A stretch of 64,000 nt of DNA from Spongilla lacustris (Eukaryota > Porifera > Demospongiae > Spongillida > Spongillidae): assembly GCA_949361645.1 (NCBI GenBank), contig OX442429.1, positions 867,728 to 931,727 on the forward strand. The letters are read 5' to 3'. The position numbers and the translations under genes are program-made. Every line of letters begins with the position of its first letter. The first letter of the stretch is position 1. Positions 43,983 to 55,271 of this stretch are shown piece by piece. Under the pieces are notes generated by a model. It did no database searches and was not told where the DNA came from. It worked only from the letters and a program-made list of their open reading frames with translations.

Positions 43983-45296
43983 CCTTTAATCTCCAGGCAG
44001 TGGTCCTTTATCAAGGACCACAATGGTCCTTGATAAAGGACCACCACATGAAAGCTTTTTAATTAATTGAAATAACATTGTATTTTTAAAATTTATATTT
44101 TGTTATGATCTCCAATCATATTGAATGAATGTTAGTTGAAAAAAGCACTTTAAAAAAGTTTTATTTATTTTATAATAAATCCGCAGCCAAATGAGTTTAA
44201 TGCAAAAATAAGCGAAAAAAGTGAAGAAAGTGAATCGGTTACTTTTTTTACATGCAACTTCACACCCATATTTGCTTTTTTACTAGGGAACACGTTTCTA
44301 CATTAGTGTAACACTGCCCTATAACTGTATTCATGATATATGCCATACTCTTTTCTCCAATCCTTATGTTTGATGAGATGAATGAATGTGGTTTGAGTGA
44401 AATCTATGAATGATACCATTTACATGACAAGCAAAATTAGCATTTCGGAGGAGAATTTTTATGAATGACAAAGCAATCCCTAATCCTTTAGTTAGTACTT
44501 TTTACTGAAGTTAATTAACCATTCATATATTGTGGTTTTATTGAACAAATTATTTATGTGTTTATTGGTAATATGAATATGAAACTTTCAATTTTTAATA
44601 ACTATTATTTAATTTCAATAAAACCAATGGTAACCAACATGTTTGTGTAAACAAAAATGGATTTAACCCTTTCCCATCACAGAAAATTGCAAAAATAGAT
44701 CTCTCGCCATTACGGATAACAAATTGATTGATGAATTGAATGCATGTTGTGTTACAAATATGATGAAAAAAAAATCAGGTCTTTATCACTTTCCACATCA
44801 CTAGAAGAGATTTCAGAACCACCTTCTTCAACATCTTTATCGAGATCGCAGTTCTTCCGCTTTCTGCATCGCTGATTCTCCTCAACCACGCCTTCTTTAT
44901 CGATACCCCGAACTGTTTCCTCCGTTGTTGTGCCGTCCGACCACTTCACCCGTATCCTACACTTGTGACCTGCCCCTATGACCTCCACAATACTTCCAGA
45001 ACGATTCTGGTTCTTTTTTATCTTTCCTACCACGGCATCACCGACAACAAAGTTCTTCCCCATTTTCGCCGTGTTACCCGCAAATTAATAAGTTCGCAAC
45101 GTTTGAAAGCTTTTATCTCGTGACGCAAGATGAAAGATAACGAACAAAGACCATTCCCAAGTAGCACGCGCTTATCTAAATCAGCCGGAGTATTGTTAGA
45201 ATTTTTTCAGTAAGCGTTAGTTGTATTCCGAAGCTTAGTTTGCCGTCCTTGATAAAGGACGATCGTCCTTTATCAAGGACGGCTGGAGATTAAAGG
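43983..45296 (-). mobile_element. piggyBac-like non-autonomous DNA transposon
   Basis: Perfect 14-bp terminal inverted repeats CCTTTAATCTCCAG are flanked by the direct repeat ttag (43979-43982 and 45297-45300). Each end carries a subterminal palindrome built from gtcctttatcaaggac (about 43998-44045 and 45247-45282). The minus-strand frame 45063-44752 encodes 103 residues: a small basic, beta-rich stretch (MGKNFVVGDAVVGKIKKN, CRIRVKWSDGTTTEE) followed by an acidic tail, like the region before the DDE domain in some piggyBac-type transposases. The catalytic part is absent. CCY ends and a TTA-type duplication favour piggyBac, but TTAG instead of TTAA is atypical. Confidence 0.7.
44752..45063 (-). 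CDS. Small ORF inside the piggyBac-like element
   Basis: 103 residues: an N-terminal module with KWSDGTTTEETV and GSIVEVIGAGHKCRIRV that looks like a small chromo/tudor-type beta barrel, then a lysine/arginine patch and an acidic serine-rich tail (DVEEGGSEISSSDVESDKD). It is probably the 5' remnant of a transposase gene ending in an AT-rich stop-filled region. It could still be expressed as a short protein; nothing indicates this. Confidence 0.45.
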   Translation of the reverse strand: MGKNFVVGDAVVGKIKKNQNRSGSIVEVIGAGHKCRIRVKWSDGTTTEETVRGIDKEGVVEENQRCRKRKNCDLDKDVEEGGSEISSSDVESDKDLIFFSSYL

Positions 45297-45300
45297 TTAG

Positions 45301-45708
45301 ATATTGTCCTGTTGTACGTGAATGATAAATGCCATGGGTGGTTGTGTTACTAGGGCAAGCCTGCACAGAGGGGTTTTGTTAAGATGAGGACTAGCTGTTG
45401 GAGCATGTAATGTCCAGTCAGGAAATGACCCGCCAAAATGTGCGTGGTGTGTATATGAGCATTGCATGGATAACGCTAGCCCTGCATGGATAATTATAAC
45501 GCGATTGGGCTCAGCCCAGGAATGGCTTGGCGGTATAAAATGGAGTCTAGAATGTGGAAACACATTGTCAGGTTAAGTGGTGAAGTTGATCGATACCAAT
45601 CAAATGCTACTTTAGCTTCTGGTAGGCCTATGCGATCACGCGTGGATACCAGAGATAATGTTATTTACGGACTGGGCGCTTTAAAAATTGTGTGCATGTA
45701 TTGGCCCT
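45301..45708. other. Spacer, no gene seen
   Basis: Open frames here are short and match nothing I recognise. Confidence 0.35.
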
Positions 45709-45832
45709 GCATATGGCCCCGCGTGCATATGGCCCCGCGTGCATGTGGTCCCGCGTGCATATGGCCCCGCGTGCATATGGCCCCGCGTGCATATGGCCCC
45801 ACGTGCATATGGTCCCGCGTGCATGTGGTCAT
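45709..45832. repeat. 16-bp tandem repeat
   Basis: About eight units of gcatatggccccgcgt with gcatgtggtcccgcgt variants. Confidence 0.9.
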
Positions 45833-45854
45833 TTGCAGTAAGCTTATATGTGTA

Positions 45855-45988
45855 GTTAGTCTCGTACTCAGACCCAACTTTTCACAGCTGCGGATGGATT
45901 ACATCACATGTACAGTTAGCACTTTCACGTAGCGGTGATGTAATCCATCGGCAGCTGTGCAAATATGGGTCTGGGTACGAGACTAATG
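45855..45988. mobile_element. Foldback MITE, copy 2
   Basis: Inverted arms of about 50 bases: left ttagtctcgtactcagaccc ... gcggatggattacatca; right tgatgtaatccatcggcagc ... gggtctgggtacgagactaa. The loop is about 25 bases. It belongs to the same family as 36676-36802. Confidence 0.85.
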
Positions 45989-46520
45989 TTGAGCTTGGAT
46001 GATAATTCAATCCCATGGTAATAAGTCAAAATTATAAAGAATTTTTAAATCCTCTGTTAGTCTGACATTAAAATTGATTTTGACCGGTGCGTATAATATT
46101 CTACGCATTTTTTCCCCCCTGTGATAATGTAAGGTCGCTCTTCTTCTTGTAATTACTGCTGCAAATGATGATAACATATGCAAGAAGCGTGCACTAATCT
46201 TGCGGTGTAATCTAATTAGATTGGGATGTGGTGCTGACTTCAATCCCATGATCCAGGCCAGGCGCGTTGATCAACCGGATCAGACCACTACACCACGTAA
46301 AATGAAATAATCCCCGGCCTGCACCTGACTGTAGTAGATTTAAATGGTGGTGGTGTTGGGGGGGGGGGGGGGGGGGGGGGGGTACATTATACATGTATAA
46401 GTACTGAAGTATCCCTTCTGACCTTCTCCCTTGGCAAAGAAAATCTGGGGACCAGAAATTTGTTACAATCATTATCATTTATCAGTCGACCCCAGACTAG
46501 ACAGATATCTCCTTAAACCA

Positions 46521-48042
46521 GTCATGCGAATAATGGAGTTCTTTAGCATGGTCAGTTGTACACGAGAATGAGAAACTCACTTTGTCGTTACCAAAAATGT
46601 ACTTACATGCATGCATGTATAAGTTTGCAAGTGCAGCTCTTGCATGGAGTTGTGATCAACACATGACTTTAAATATGAGTGTTGCATGACACAGATAATG
46701 GGGGAACCTTCATTGTAAAATATTGTTCAAGTGGGGGCTTTTTAGCGTTGAGAGTTCTTTTATGAGAGACATCAGTAAACTCTGTGCACCTTGAAATGCG
46801 ACCAAACAGCGGAATTAGAGCTAGTGTTTTATTTTCTACTTTGTGGGGAATTCTAACCTGACGATTACTTTAGAGTACCGTGATAAATCCCCCTCTCCCA
46901 CCACCCTCACAGAAAAAAAATGGCCGGTGTTTAAACAAACTATCGATCGACGTAATCGTTAAAACTTCTTCGTACCTGTTTAAACATTTCAGGAAAGAAC
47001 TGGCACTTCAACAGGCTAGGATTTTAAAGAATAGCACACAGCTGCGTTCATGATTACGTCGATGCGCTCGTTTAAACACGGGGCATTTTTTGGAGGGGGG
47101 GGGGGGGGGGGTGGGGGGCGGAAGGGGAGGGATATCTCGCCGTACTCTACGGTTATTACGAATTCGTCTGGATTATGTATCCAAAGATCGGGGTTGGCAG
47201 AAGCACAGCTGATAAAAGTCTGTGGAGTACCTGAAGTGGATTCGTGCGCAGCATAAATGAGTTTAAAGCAACATTCAAGGCCATTCGTACAATCTAAGCG
47301 ATCAAATTTAAATCAAGATCAATCAACTATGAATATATTAATAATACCGACCTGTAATAACATGCCGAAGGCATGTTTACATCAGGAGATAGTTAGGGCT
47401 TTAGGGTTAGGGTTGCGAGGCGCGAAGCGCCGACGATGCCGACTCCGAATCCGGGGTCAAATTGCACCCGCGGTGCTGTCCAGACACTCTTCATTGAAAA
47501 AACACCGCCTCGTCCCGAGTCCGCTTCGCGGACGAGGCGCCTTCGGCGCCGTACTGCGCGCTTCGCGCGCTATACTTACTCGCCTGACAGGCCGGGGCTG
47601 TCAGGCCGGCCGGTCACAAGCCGGACCCCGGCCTGACTTTCGGCAACCCTGGTGGAGGGAGAGGGGGATATATCACGGTACTCTAAAGTAATCGTCAGGT
47701 TAGAATTCCCACAAAGTAGAAAATAAAACACTAACTCTAATTCCGCGCTGTTTGGTCGCATTTCAAGGTGTACAGAGTTTACTGATGTCTCTCATAAAAG
47801 AACTCTCAAAGCTAAAAAGCCCCAGCCACTTGAACAATATTTTACAATGAAGGTTCCCCCATTATCTGTGTCATGCAACACTCATATTTAAAGTCATGTG
47901 TTGATCACAACTCCATGCAAGAGCTGCACTTGCAAACTTATAATACATGCATGCATGTAAGTACATTTTTGGTAACGACAAAGTGAGTTTCTCATTCTCG
48001 TGTACAACTGACCATGCTAAAGAACTCCATTATTCGCATGAC
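46521..48042. mobile_element. 1.5-kb foldback element with about 390-bp inverted arms
   Basis: The left arm begins gtcatgcgaataatggagtt and the right arm ends with its complement. The arms stay similar for about 390 bases on each side (to about 46910 and from about 47655) and enclose about 740 bases. The core contains a poly-G tract (47095-47110), an inner inverted repeat (cgtttaaacac / tttaaacaaac with gacgtaatcg), and GC-rich hairpin-forming patches (gaggcgcgaagcgcc, gaggcgccttcggcgcc, gcgcgcttcgcgcgc). It has no credible coding sequence. It resembles foldback transposons; no target duplication could be defined. Confidence 0.7.
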
Positions 48043-48597
48043 TTCTCTAACGCATCATGTACATCAGTACATGTTAATCACTTGGAACAGGAATCTATAA
48101 CCCACATCAATGAAGCTGTCCAGTACACCCCCACCCCCCTTCACCTCCATACAAATGGTTGGTAGTTGCAACAATATGCACCATGCAGGATATATGTAAT
48201 GTACTTGACACAGAAATATGCTTGGGCCTTCATCTCTATATGTGATCAGGCATGCAGTTTACATTTATGTATGTATAGATAATAGAATATTTGCACTTCC
48301 AATATACTGCCAATACCACACAGAGTCAGTAATTTAAATAGCTTCCTTCCTAACTGAGACAGAGCACAATGAAATCAGTCAAAGCTGTGCATCTACATAC
48401 GATCTCTGATAACACCATATAACTGCTGGCGCATGCATTGGCGTGACAATCTACTCCCCCCTTGTGGGTGTATCCCGGCCTGTCAGGTGAGAGTCCAGCC
48501 TGCCAGGCCAAGTGGACAGTCCGAACTGGCAGGCCGACCTGTCAGGCTGGGCTGGCCTTCGGCAACCCTGACCACGAACTTTTCAGTGCCTACGTTT
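48043..48597. other. Spacer with a GC-rich repeat fragment
   Basis: At about 48470-48572 lies a block of cctgtcagg / cctgccagg motifs ending ccttcggcaaccctga. It resembles the end of the foldback core at 47580-47652 (cctgacagg ... ctttcggcaaccctgg), so the two are probably copies of one small repeat. No gene is seen. Confidence 0.5.
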
Positions 48598-49020
48598 TGT
48601 TATTATACATCAAGTAGTAGTGATGGACTCACTAATTTGCTGGACGCACCATATGCTGAGCATTTGTATAAATCATGCAATCAAATATCTAAGAATTTTA
48701 TAATGGGGAGTTGCATTGACGTCACGGTATTGCTTAGTTGCGTCATAATATTTTTCTATTTATGTATATAAAAACGTAATACGTTATATAAATATGTACC
48801 ACGTGAGCGTAAAACTCCGCCTTCTTTCCTCCGTTGTTCGTTCCCGTCCGGTTATTGTTTATCTCGTACCCACGAGGTGTATATTTATAGCAACAGACAT
48901 AATGATGTAAGACGTCAGGCGCAAAACAATCGCAGTATAAACGGTCTTCTCATTTCGCTACGGGCATTGACTTGATTAGGTTATTTTGAAAGACATTTTG
49001 ACGGACATCGCATCAGTGGT

Positions 49021-50092
49021 ATGGAGCAATCCTCGAGCAAGACGATGCGGTCGCAAAATACCAAGGCTAGTTATACTACTCCTGAATTTCCTACCACCCC
49101 ACATGGATCGCTAATGTACGGAGAGTTGGACTGTGCGTGTACCATCATGTTTGGCAACCTCGACGCCAATCTTCACAAGCATCTCTTGGACGAAATACCT
49201 GCTTTCACCTGTGCAGAGGGTAAGATGGTCGAACTTGGGTTTGCCAAATGCATAGACTATCCTTCACTGCCCGATCACGTGTACTACGAAGGCTACTTCC
49301 ACTCTTGTAGGGACTCTAAGCCTATCGAAAGCATAAACCCACGAAATGGCCGCCCTTTCAACAAGCCTCCTGCCCCAAAAGCTCTGCGCGCCCTGTACAT
49401 AGCTTTCAGAGATAAGAACAAGGCATTGTTGAGAGAGATGGCACAGAAGATCCTCGAATTACCGCGAGCAAAACCGTTGAACGAGTTAGAAGAGACTCCA
49501 GAAGTTGATCCTCGCCAAGTTCTAGCAGACATTTTCTGTCCTGAGAGTTCCGGGGAGATCCTATGCGGCGACCTTGCAATTCAAGTGCATTGTGGGACGG
49601 GTATGAGTTTTAAACACATGGGATGGCATCGCGACGCAATCAACTCGATTTTTCATTTCGCCACCTCGATAAGAGGCAAAAGAAAATTGTATTCGAATTT
49701 GTCTGATCAACCGGCCGACAACTACAGCTCGAAAAAACACATTTTCGTCGATCAGCTGGAGACACCAAACATCTACATCTCCAGCCCTACTTTCTTCATG
49801 CACGCTGTGAGCTACCCAGAACAGTCCTGAGAGGACCGGACCATAGCCATCCAGGCAAGGTTCCTATTGACAGGAGAACTCTTTGACACATTGGAAGGGA
49901 GTATATCAAACGAGGACGAAGTACAAGTCTCCTACATCATTGCAGAAGCGCTCTGCAAGGGCTTCGCATTGCCCTCCTTCCATGCAGGAGGTCATCGAGG
50001 TAGAAAAAACGCTGGGTGATTACGAAGGGTCCTTTAGAGTGGATGATAACTATCTCGATGGGATAAAAAGAACACATGTACTAAGTTTCCAA
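49021..50092 (+). pseudogene. 2OG-oxygenase-like gene copy 1, broken
   Basis: This closely matches the intact copy at 55272-56330 along its length, including about 400 bp upstream. The frame stops at a TGA (49828-49830) where the intact copy has TGG for Trp270. A four-base insertion (tccatgcagg versus tccagg, near 49981) and an extra A near 50069 shift the frame again. The metal-site residues GWHRD and the distal histidine of FFMHAVSY remain, but the arginine strand after the stop is lost. The second residue is Glu (MEQSSSK) instead of Gly, so the possible N-myristoylation signal is gone too. Either decay after duplication, or a truncated 269-residue product. Confidence 0.85.
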
Positions 50093-50390
50093 AAACCACT
50101 CCATAGGCCTAGGAAGGGGCTTTACAATGTGTGTGGGTAAGCCCCCCCCCCCACTTCTATTATTGAGTAAGAATAATTGCGGTGTAGATGTGACATGTAC
50201 TTCATCAAATCATGGCGAGAAAGCGAAAGCGAATATTAGACACTTACCCCTCTGTCTTAAATTTTTTTCGGGACGAAAGAAGGCTTAGGAGATTAGCTTA
50301 TTTGCACTGCATGCAATTTACACTCAGTAGCGTAGCGAGAGGGGTGGAATATGTCCCCGGGCGCAGGGGTGAGGGGGGGGGGGGGGGGGG
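50093..50390. other. Spacer with poly-C and poly-G runs
   Basis: C and G homopolymers at about 50142 and 50374-50391. No gene is supported. Confidence 0.35.
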
Positions 50391-50768
50391 GCGCCAAAAT
50401 GCGCCATCGCGTATAGACCCCTTCCCGGGAAGGATCAAAACATTAGCGGCCATATTGTTTTGGCCCAAAATGTGTAGAATTTGTGTTTTCATTACGTACG
50501 AATGATGTAATAATAACAGCTTAGACTGGTGGCCTAATTAATTGTATTCATAAGTTTAAACACGAATCATATACTTAGAACCGAATGAAATGGTTATGGG
50601 TTGTTGCGGGCGTACAATTATAGTGTTAGATTTACGTCATCGTCGTCGTAGATACACAAATTTCTAAGTAACGCACACGTTTTGGTCCAAAACAATATGG
50701 CCGCAAATGTTTTGATTCCTTCCCGGGATGACACGGCAAGGGGTCTATACGTAATCGCGAACGGCGCC
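50391..50768. mobile_element. Inverted-repeat element (MITE-like)
   Basis: The left arm (gcgtatagaccccttcccgg, ... cggccatattgttttggccc, about 50408-50465) and the right arm (ggtccaaaacaatatggccg ... ttcccgggatgacacgg, aaggggtctatacg, about 50682-50755) are inverted copies about 215 bases apart. The ends are near gcgcc on both sides (50391 and 50765). It has no coding sequence. Confidence 0.65.
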
Positions 50769-52300
50769 TCTTGAGTCTTGATTCGATTTGAGAAACATTT
50801 GCACGCAAACCGTATTCGACAAGGGGGACCCTCCCCCATGCCAGTGGGTAGGTACTTGGATAAATCACGTAACTACCGTAAAAAATTGTCTCCCAAAAAT
50901 TGTGCCGTAATTTTTGACTGCCGGAGAGGATTGATTTGTGGCGATCGATTGTTTGTGCTGGTTTCGAGTTCTGTTGTGCTTGCTATATTCTATAAAGGTA
51001 GCCCATGGCTTCTTTTAGCATTAGCTATTCGTTGTATACGGTGAAATGATTCGCAGTAGTAAGTTGTGGGCGTGTCAAAAAAGGGTATGGTTTGCTGGTT
51101 ATAGAATTTTGTAGCGCATTGAATGGGTTCCATGAAATACATATGAAGGCATTAAGGACACCTAGTTGCATTACTCATTTAAGTATGAGGGCAATCAGAC
51201 GATGCTCTCGAAGCCTCCACGAACGGCTTCATATGGTTTAAGGTACGCGATTATCGTGAAAGCTAATAGCTTTTATGACAGTGGGACGTCATACTTATTT
51301 GCCTTAATGTTACAAAGATATGTTTTTCACTTTTTTTTACGTGGGTAGAGAGTGTTAAAGAGGTGTTCTATATAAAACGCACCTTATCGTTGCCGTGGGT
51401 TCTTTAGTTAGATTATTTTCAGACTCTGCTGCTTATGTAGTAAAAGCGCCTTGCATATCTCGAGATTCTGATTTAGCGCAGTGCACTTATCAATCAAACC
51501 AATTTAATCAAAATTTGTCATAGCAACATGCAATGTGAGCTTATTTTTCGTTTTTTAATACTATGTTTATGAAATTCTATATTTTTATTCAACACTTCTG
51601 TGTGTACTTGCATGGATAATGAAGACTGTTGCTGATGATTTGAAAAGAATTTTTTTTTACCATTTTAATAATTACATTTAATGAACGTAACTAACTATAA
51701 GCACCCATGATACGAAAGGGGCTTGGTGTTTTTACATCCACACTAACATAGCATCCCAACGTTTTGAAAATACAAGAAGTATCATATAATTATTGAGCAC
51801 TCTGCTGGAAGCAGTCTCAGCACTACACCTGATGTGTTGTGGTGGGCAATACGTCATAATGTCAAAATTTTACAAGGTGTTGGGCTGAAGTACAGGTGTT
51901 TCTCAATGAGCAGTTTATAGTGTCTGCATGTTGACACAGCTGAAAATGTAGCTGTTCCTCTACCAGTTTTGAATACAGAGCTGGATAAATGTAATGTGCA
52001 ATCCACCTTATGTTAAGAACTGATTAAACTTAAAATTGATAAAACAGCTAAACTAAGAAATTCATAAGTGGCACATACCAGCAGTTTATTCAGTATGTTT
52101 ATATAAAAAGTTGCTGTCTGTACACAAGGGATGTAAGATAACACAGAGGAGATTTGCAAAACAAAATCACTGATTTGGTTCAAAACATAGAATTACATGT
52201 AAGTAATGAAGAATTGCTACATTGATTATCAGGCTCAAATATCATCATGACCAGAAATGATAGCAAGAAATATAGCACTGCTTGCTGCAAGGCTATTTAC
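50769..52300. other. Intergenic, no gene seen
   Basis: AT-rich sequence with only short frames. Confidence 0.35.
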
Positions 52301-52309
52301 TATTGCCTC

Positions 52310-54400
52310 CAATATGGAGCACCCATAACACATGTGTGTAATGTGATTAGTGCAATACTTTTTGAATTGGTGGGTACAACTATTGATAGTCTTCCTCATA
52401 GTAGTACAGTATATCAATGTGTAAATTAGGGATCATCAGTGATATTCAGGTAAGTGAAGTAATGTATGCAAATAAAAATCTCACTCTTTCATGGGACTCA
52501 ACAACAGTTGATGCATGGGACATCAATGACCTCCATATCAGTGTGCACACTGTGCCTAGCCTCTGGTCAAACAGAAGACTATGTTTCACATCAGTGATAT
52601 AGCTTGACTCATATGATTTCTGTATTCAGTTGCAGAATTCATTTTTATATGTAAGGTCAACAATACTTAACCATTTCAAAAATACCTTAACCGACAGAGT
52701 TGCTGAGCAAAAACAAAATATTCTGCATCATAGACACATTATTTCAGTGAAAAGTACTGGTAAAGTTCCCAAAGCCACCAACTGTTACTGGACACAGAAA
52801 GACATCGAGGAAGAAGGGGAAGATGAAAAAATATGCATATTACAGCTGTATTACTGGAAATATTATCTTTGTTGATTTTCCTGACATGTGAAATGCCTTT
52901 TTCATTGAATGGTAAAATTTTGTTTCCGAGAACATGATATATATACATTTGGCTATATGTTTCTATATCGCTACCATGAGCAGCCTGCATATGGGAAAGT
53001 TTACGAGAAAAGGGACCTAGCGTGTATTATAAAAAAAGTATAATAAAAATGCATTACGTTTGATTTGCTATAACTTCCGAACAGTTAACGCTATCAACTT
53101 CCTATTTTCAACACTTCATACTGCACCATTTCTCTATGGTAAAATACATTTTGGAGTCTTGCACTTGCTCCGTGTCAGTATTGCAACGTTCGATACCCCA
53201 CTGGGTTCAAACCCGCCATAACTTTCGGTAGGAGTAATCAATTCGCTTCAAATTCGGTTTGTAGGTAGAGAGGTCCTATACCTATCGATTTGTTCTGTTC
53301 GTTAATTTTTATGCCATCCGTTACGGAGATACAGTTGAACAAACTACGTGCACGTTTTCCCGCTTGATTCGCGCCAATGTTATAATCCCCGCCTCCCCAT
53401 ACATTGAGCGGAACGCAATTTGCCCAAATCATTGGCGCGAATCGATTCTGGTTGAATCAGCCGAAAGTGGACAACGTATTCGCGGCTGTCAAATGGCACT
53501 CCCTTGCCCTATCCTGGCCCCCCCCCCCCCTTCCAGAAAAGCTGGGGGTGCCCATGCCAGTAGGCTGGGCCTTCAGAGCACACATCCAGTAGGCAAGGCC
53601 TTCAGAGCACACACACCTAGTAGGCAAGGCCTTCAGAGCACACATCTAGTAGGGAAGCCCTTCAGAGCACACACCAAGTAGCCAAGGCCTTCAGAGCACA
53701 CACACCCAGTAGGCAAGGCCTTCAGAGCACACACACCCAGTAGCCAAGGCCTGCAGAGCACACACCAAGTAGCCAAGGCCTTCAGAACACACACCTAGTA
53801 GGCAAGGCCTTCAGAGCACACACCTAGTAGGCAAGGCCTTCAGAGCACACATCTAGTAGGGAAGCCCTTCAGAGCACACACCAAGTAGCCAAGGCCTGCA
53901 GAGCACACACCTAGTAGCCAAGGCCTGCAGAACACACACCTAGTAGGCACTTGGCCTGCAGAGCAAAAACCCAGCATAGTACACACCTAGTAGGCAAGGC
54001 CTGTAGAGCATACATGGTCCAGTAGGCAATTTAAGGCCTGCTGGCTATGGCATTTCTCATCTTTTACAGCCACTGACTTTAATGCGAGTGACAAAGGCCG
54101 GCCAAATTTTTTTTGCAATACAAGAATTTTTTTAGCTACTCCAACTTTGCTTTTCCTGGAACAAAGAGGACAATTAAAATGCATATACTGGAAATGCACA
54201 TCATTGAGTGGATGAGTACATACAATGCTGGACTTGGACTAATGGGAGAACAAGGCACTGAAGCCATACATGCCCATTATGGCTGTATGGCAAACAAAGT
54301 GCAGTGGCTAAAATGCATCATGCAAGAGCATCACCTGAGTGTGTGTCCTACAGTACTCTTAATGCCAATAAGAACGATAAAAAGAAAGCGCGAAGACTAG
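52310..54400 (+). pseudogene. Decayed transposon-derived protein, scattered fragments
   Basis: Three plus-strand pieces look like parts of one protein type that I associate with repeated genes in sponge and cnidarian genomes. At 52330-52600: IDSLPHSSTVYQCVN, a stop, then ISDIQVSEVMYANKNLTLSW followed by DSTTVDAWDINDLHISVHT. At 52633-52875: a charged stretch (YVRSTILNHFKNTLTDRVAE). At 54166-54400: KMHILEMHIIEWMSTYNAGL followed by GLMGEQGTEAIHAH and IMQEHHLSVCP, ending in a basic tail and stop at 54400. Stops and a 470-bp minisatellite interrupt it. The assignment to a mobile element is inference from sequence style. Confidence 0.5.
53555..54030. repeat. Imperfect 27-31-bp minisatellite
   Basis: About sixteen units of agtaggcaaggccttcagag plus cacacacct, with variants (agtagccaaggcctgcag). 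It interrupts the decayed transposon protein. Confidence 0.9.
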
Positions 54401-55015
54401 AACTGAACCTTGTTAAGATATACTCATGGCATTGATTTCATTTAATGTTACGATAGTACGCTGAATACCGGTAGATTCAATGAATCATCCGTGAATGAAG
54501 CGCTCCGCCATGTTAACAATAACTGCCATATTCAGAGCCTTCGTACGTCTCACATAAAATGTGTCTAACAACAGAGATAGTAAGAATACGTAGAGGTAAC
54601 ACTGTTGTATACTCTCGTATAAGTTCATAGATCACTTGTCAGGCAAAAAAAAGAAAAAACATTTTTCGAAGATAATAACTCCAAATGGAGCGCTATCAGT
54701 CCAGGCTCGATACCGTGGCGTACGTGCACACAAATACCATAACGCTGGTATGTCTGTAATCCTCGAAGGATGCTTAACCCATATTTTCATGTGTATAAAG
54801 CTTACCTTAAACGGATTGTACAAGAGAGCCCACATTCCAATGCTATGCTATAATGAGGTCTCCATTAAATCTTCAATCGCCAAGTGTGGGGACGAGACCT
54901 AATGTCCAACTTTTCAATGCAATGAAACACGCGTGATTTGGATGTAACTATCATTATTATAATTCAAATTTTAGTTATGACGTCACGTTGACGCGCAAAC
55001 ATTCCAGGGCCTTAA
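54401..55015. other. Spacer upstream of the intact oxygenase-like gene
   Basis: No gene is seen. At about 54890-54945 lies the block shared with 37285-37340 upstream of GH38 copy A. Confidence 0.4.
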
Positions 55016-55271
55016 ATGGTCCTAAGATTTGTTATTCTACATCACGTAGGCCTATAGGAGCGATAGGACCCACTATTAATAATATGCACCATATAAGCTG
55101 AGCGCTATTAATAGAATACCGCATTTGTATAAAGAATGCAGTCAAAAATATGGATTTGCATGACGTCGACGTCAGATGCAAGTATAAATGGTTTTCTAAT
55201 TTGGTTATGGGCATTAACTTCAGTGATAAGGTTATTTTGAAAGACATTTTGAAGGACATCGCATCAGTGGT

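Noticed and set aside
47395..47415. ttagggttaggg as an internal telomere
   Set aside because: Only two full units are present; too short to claim a telomeric repeat.
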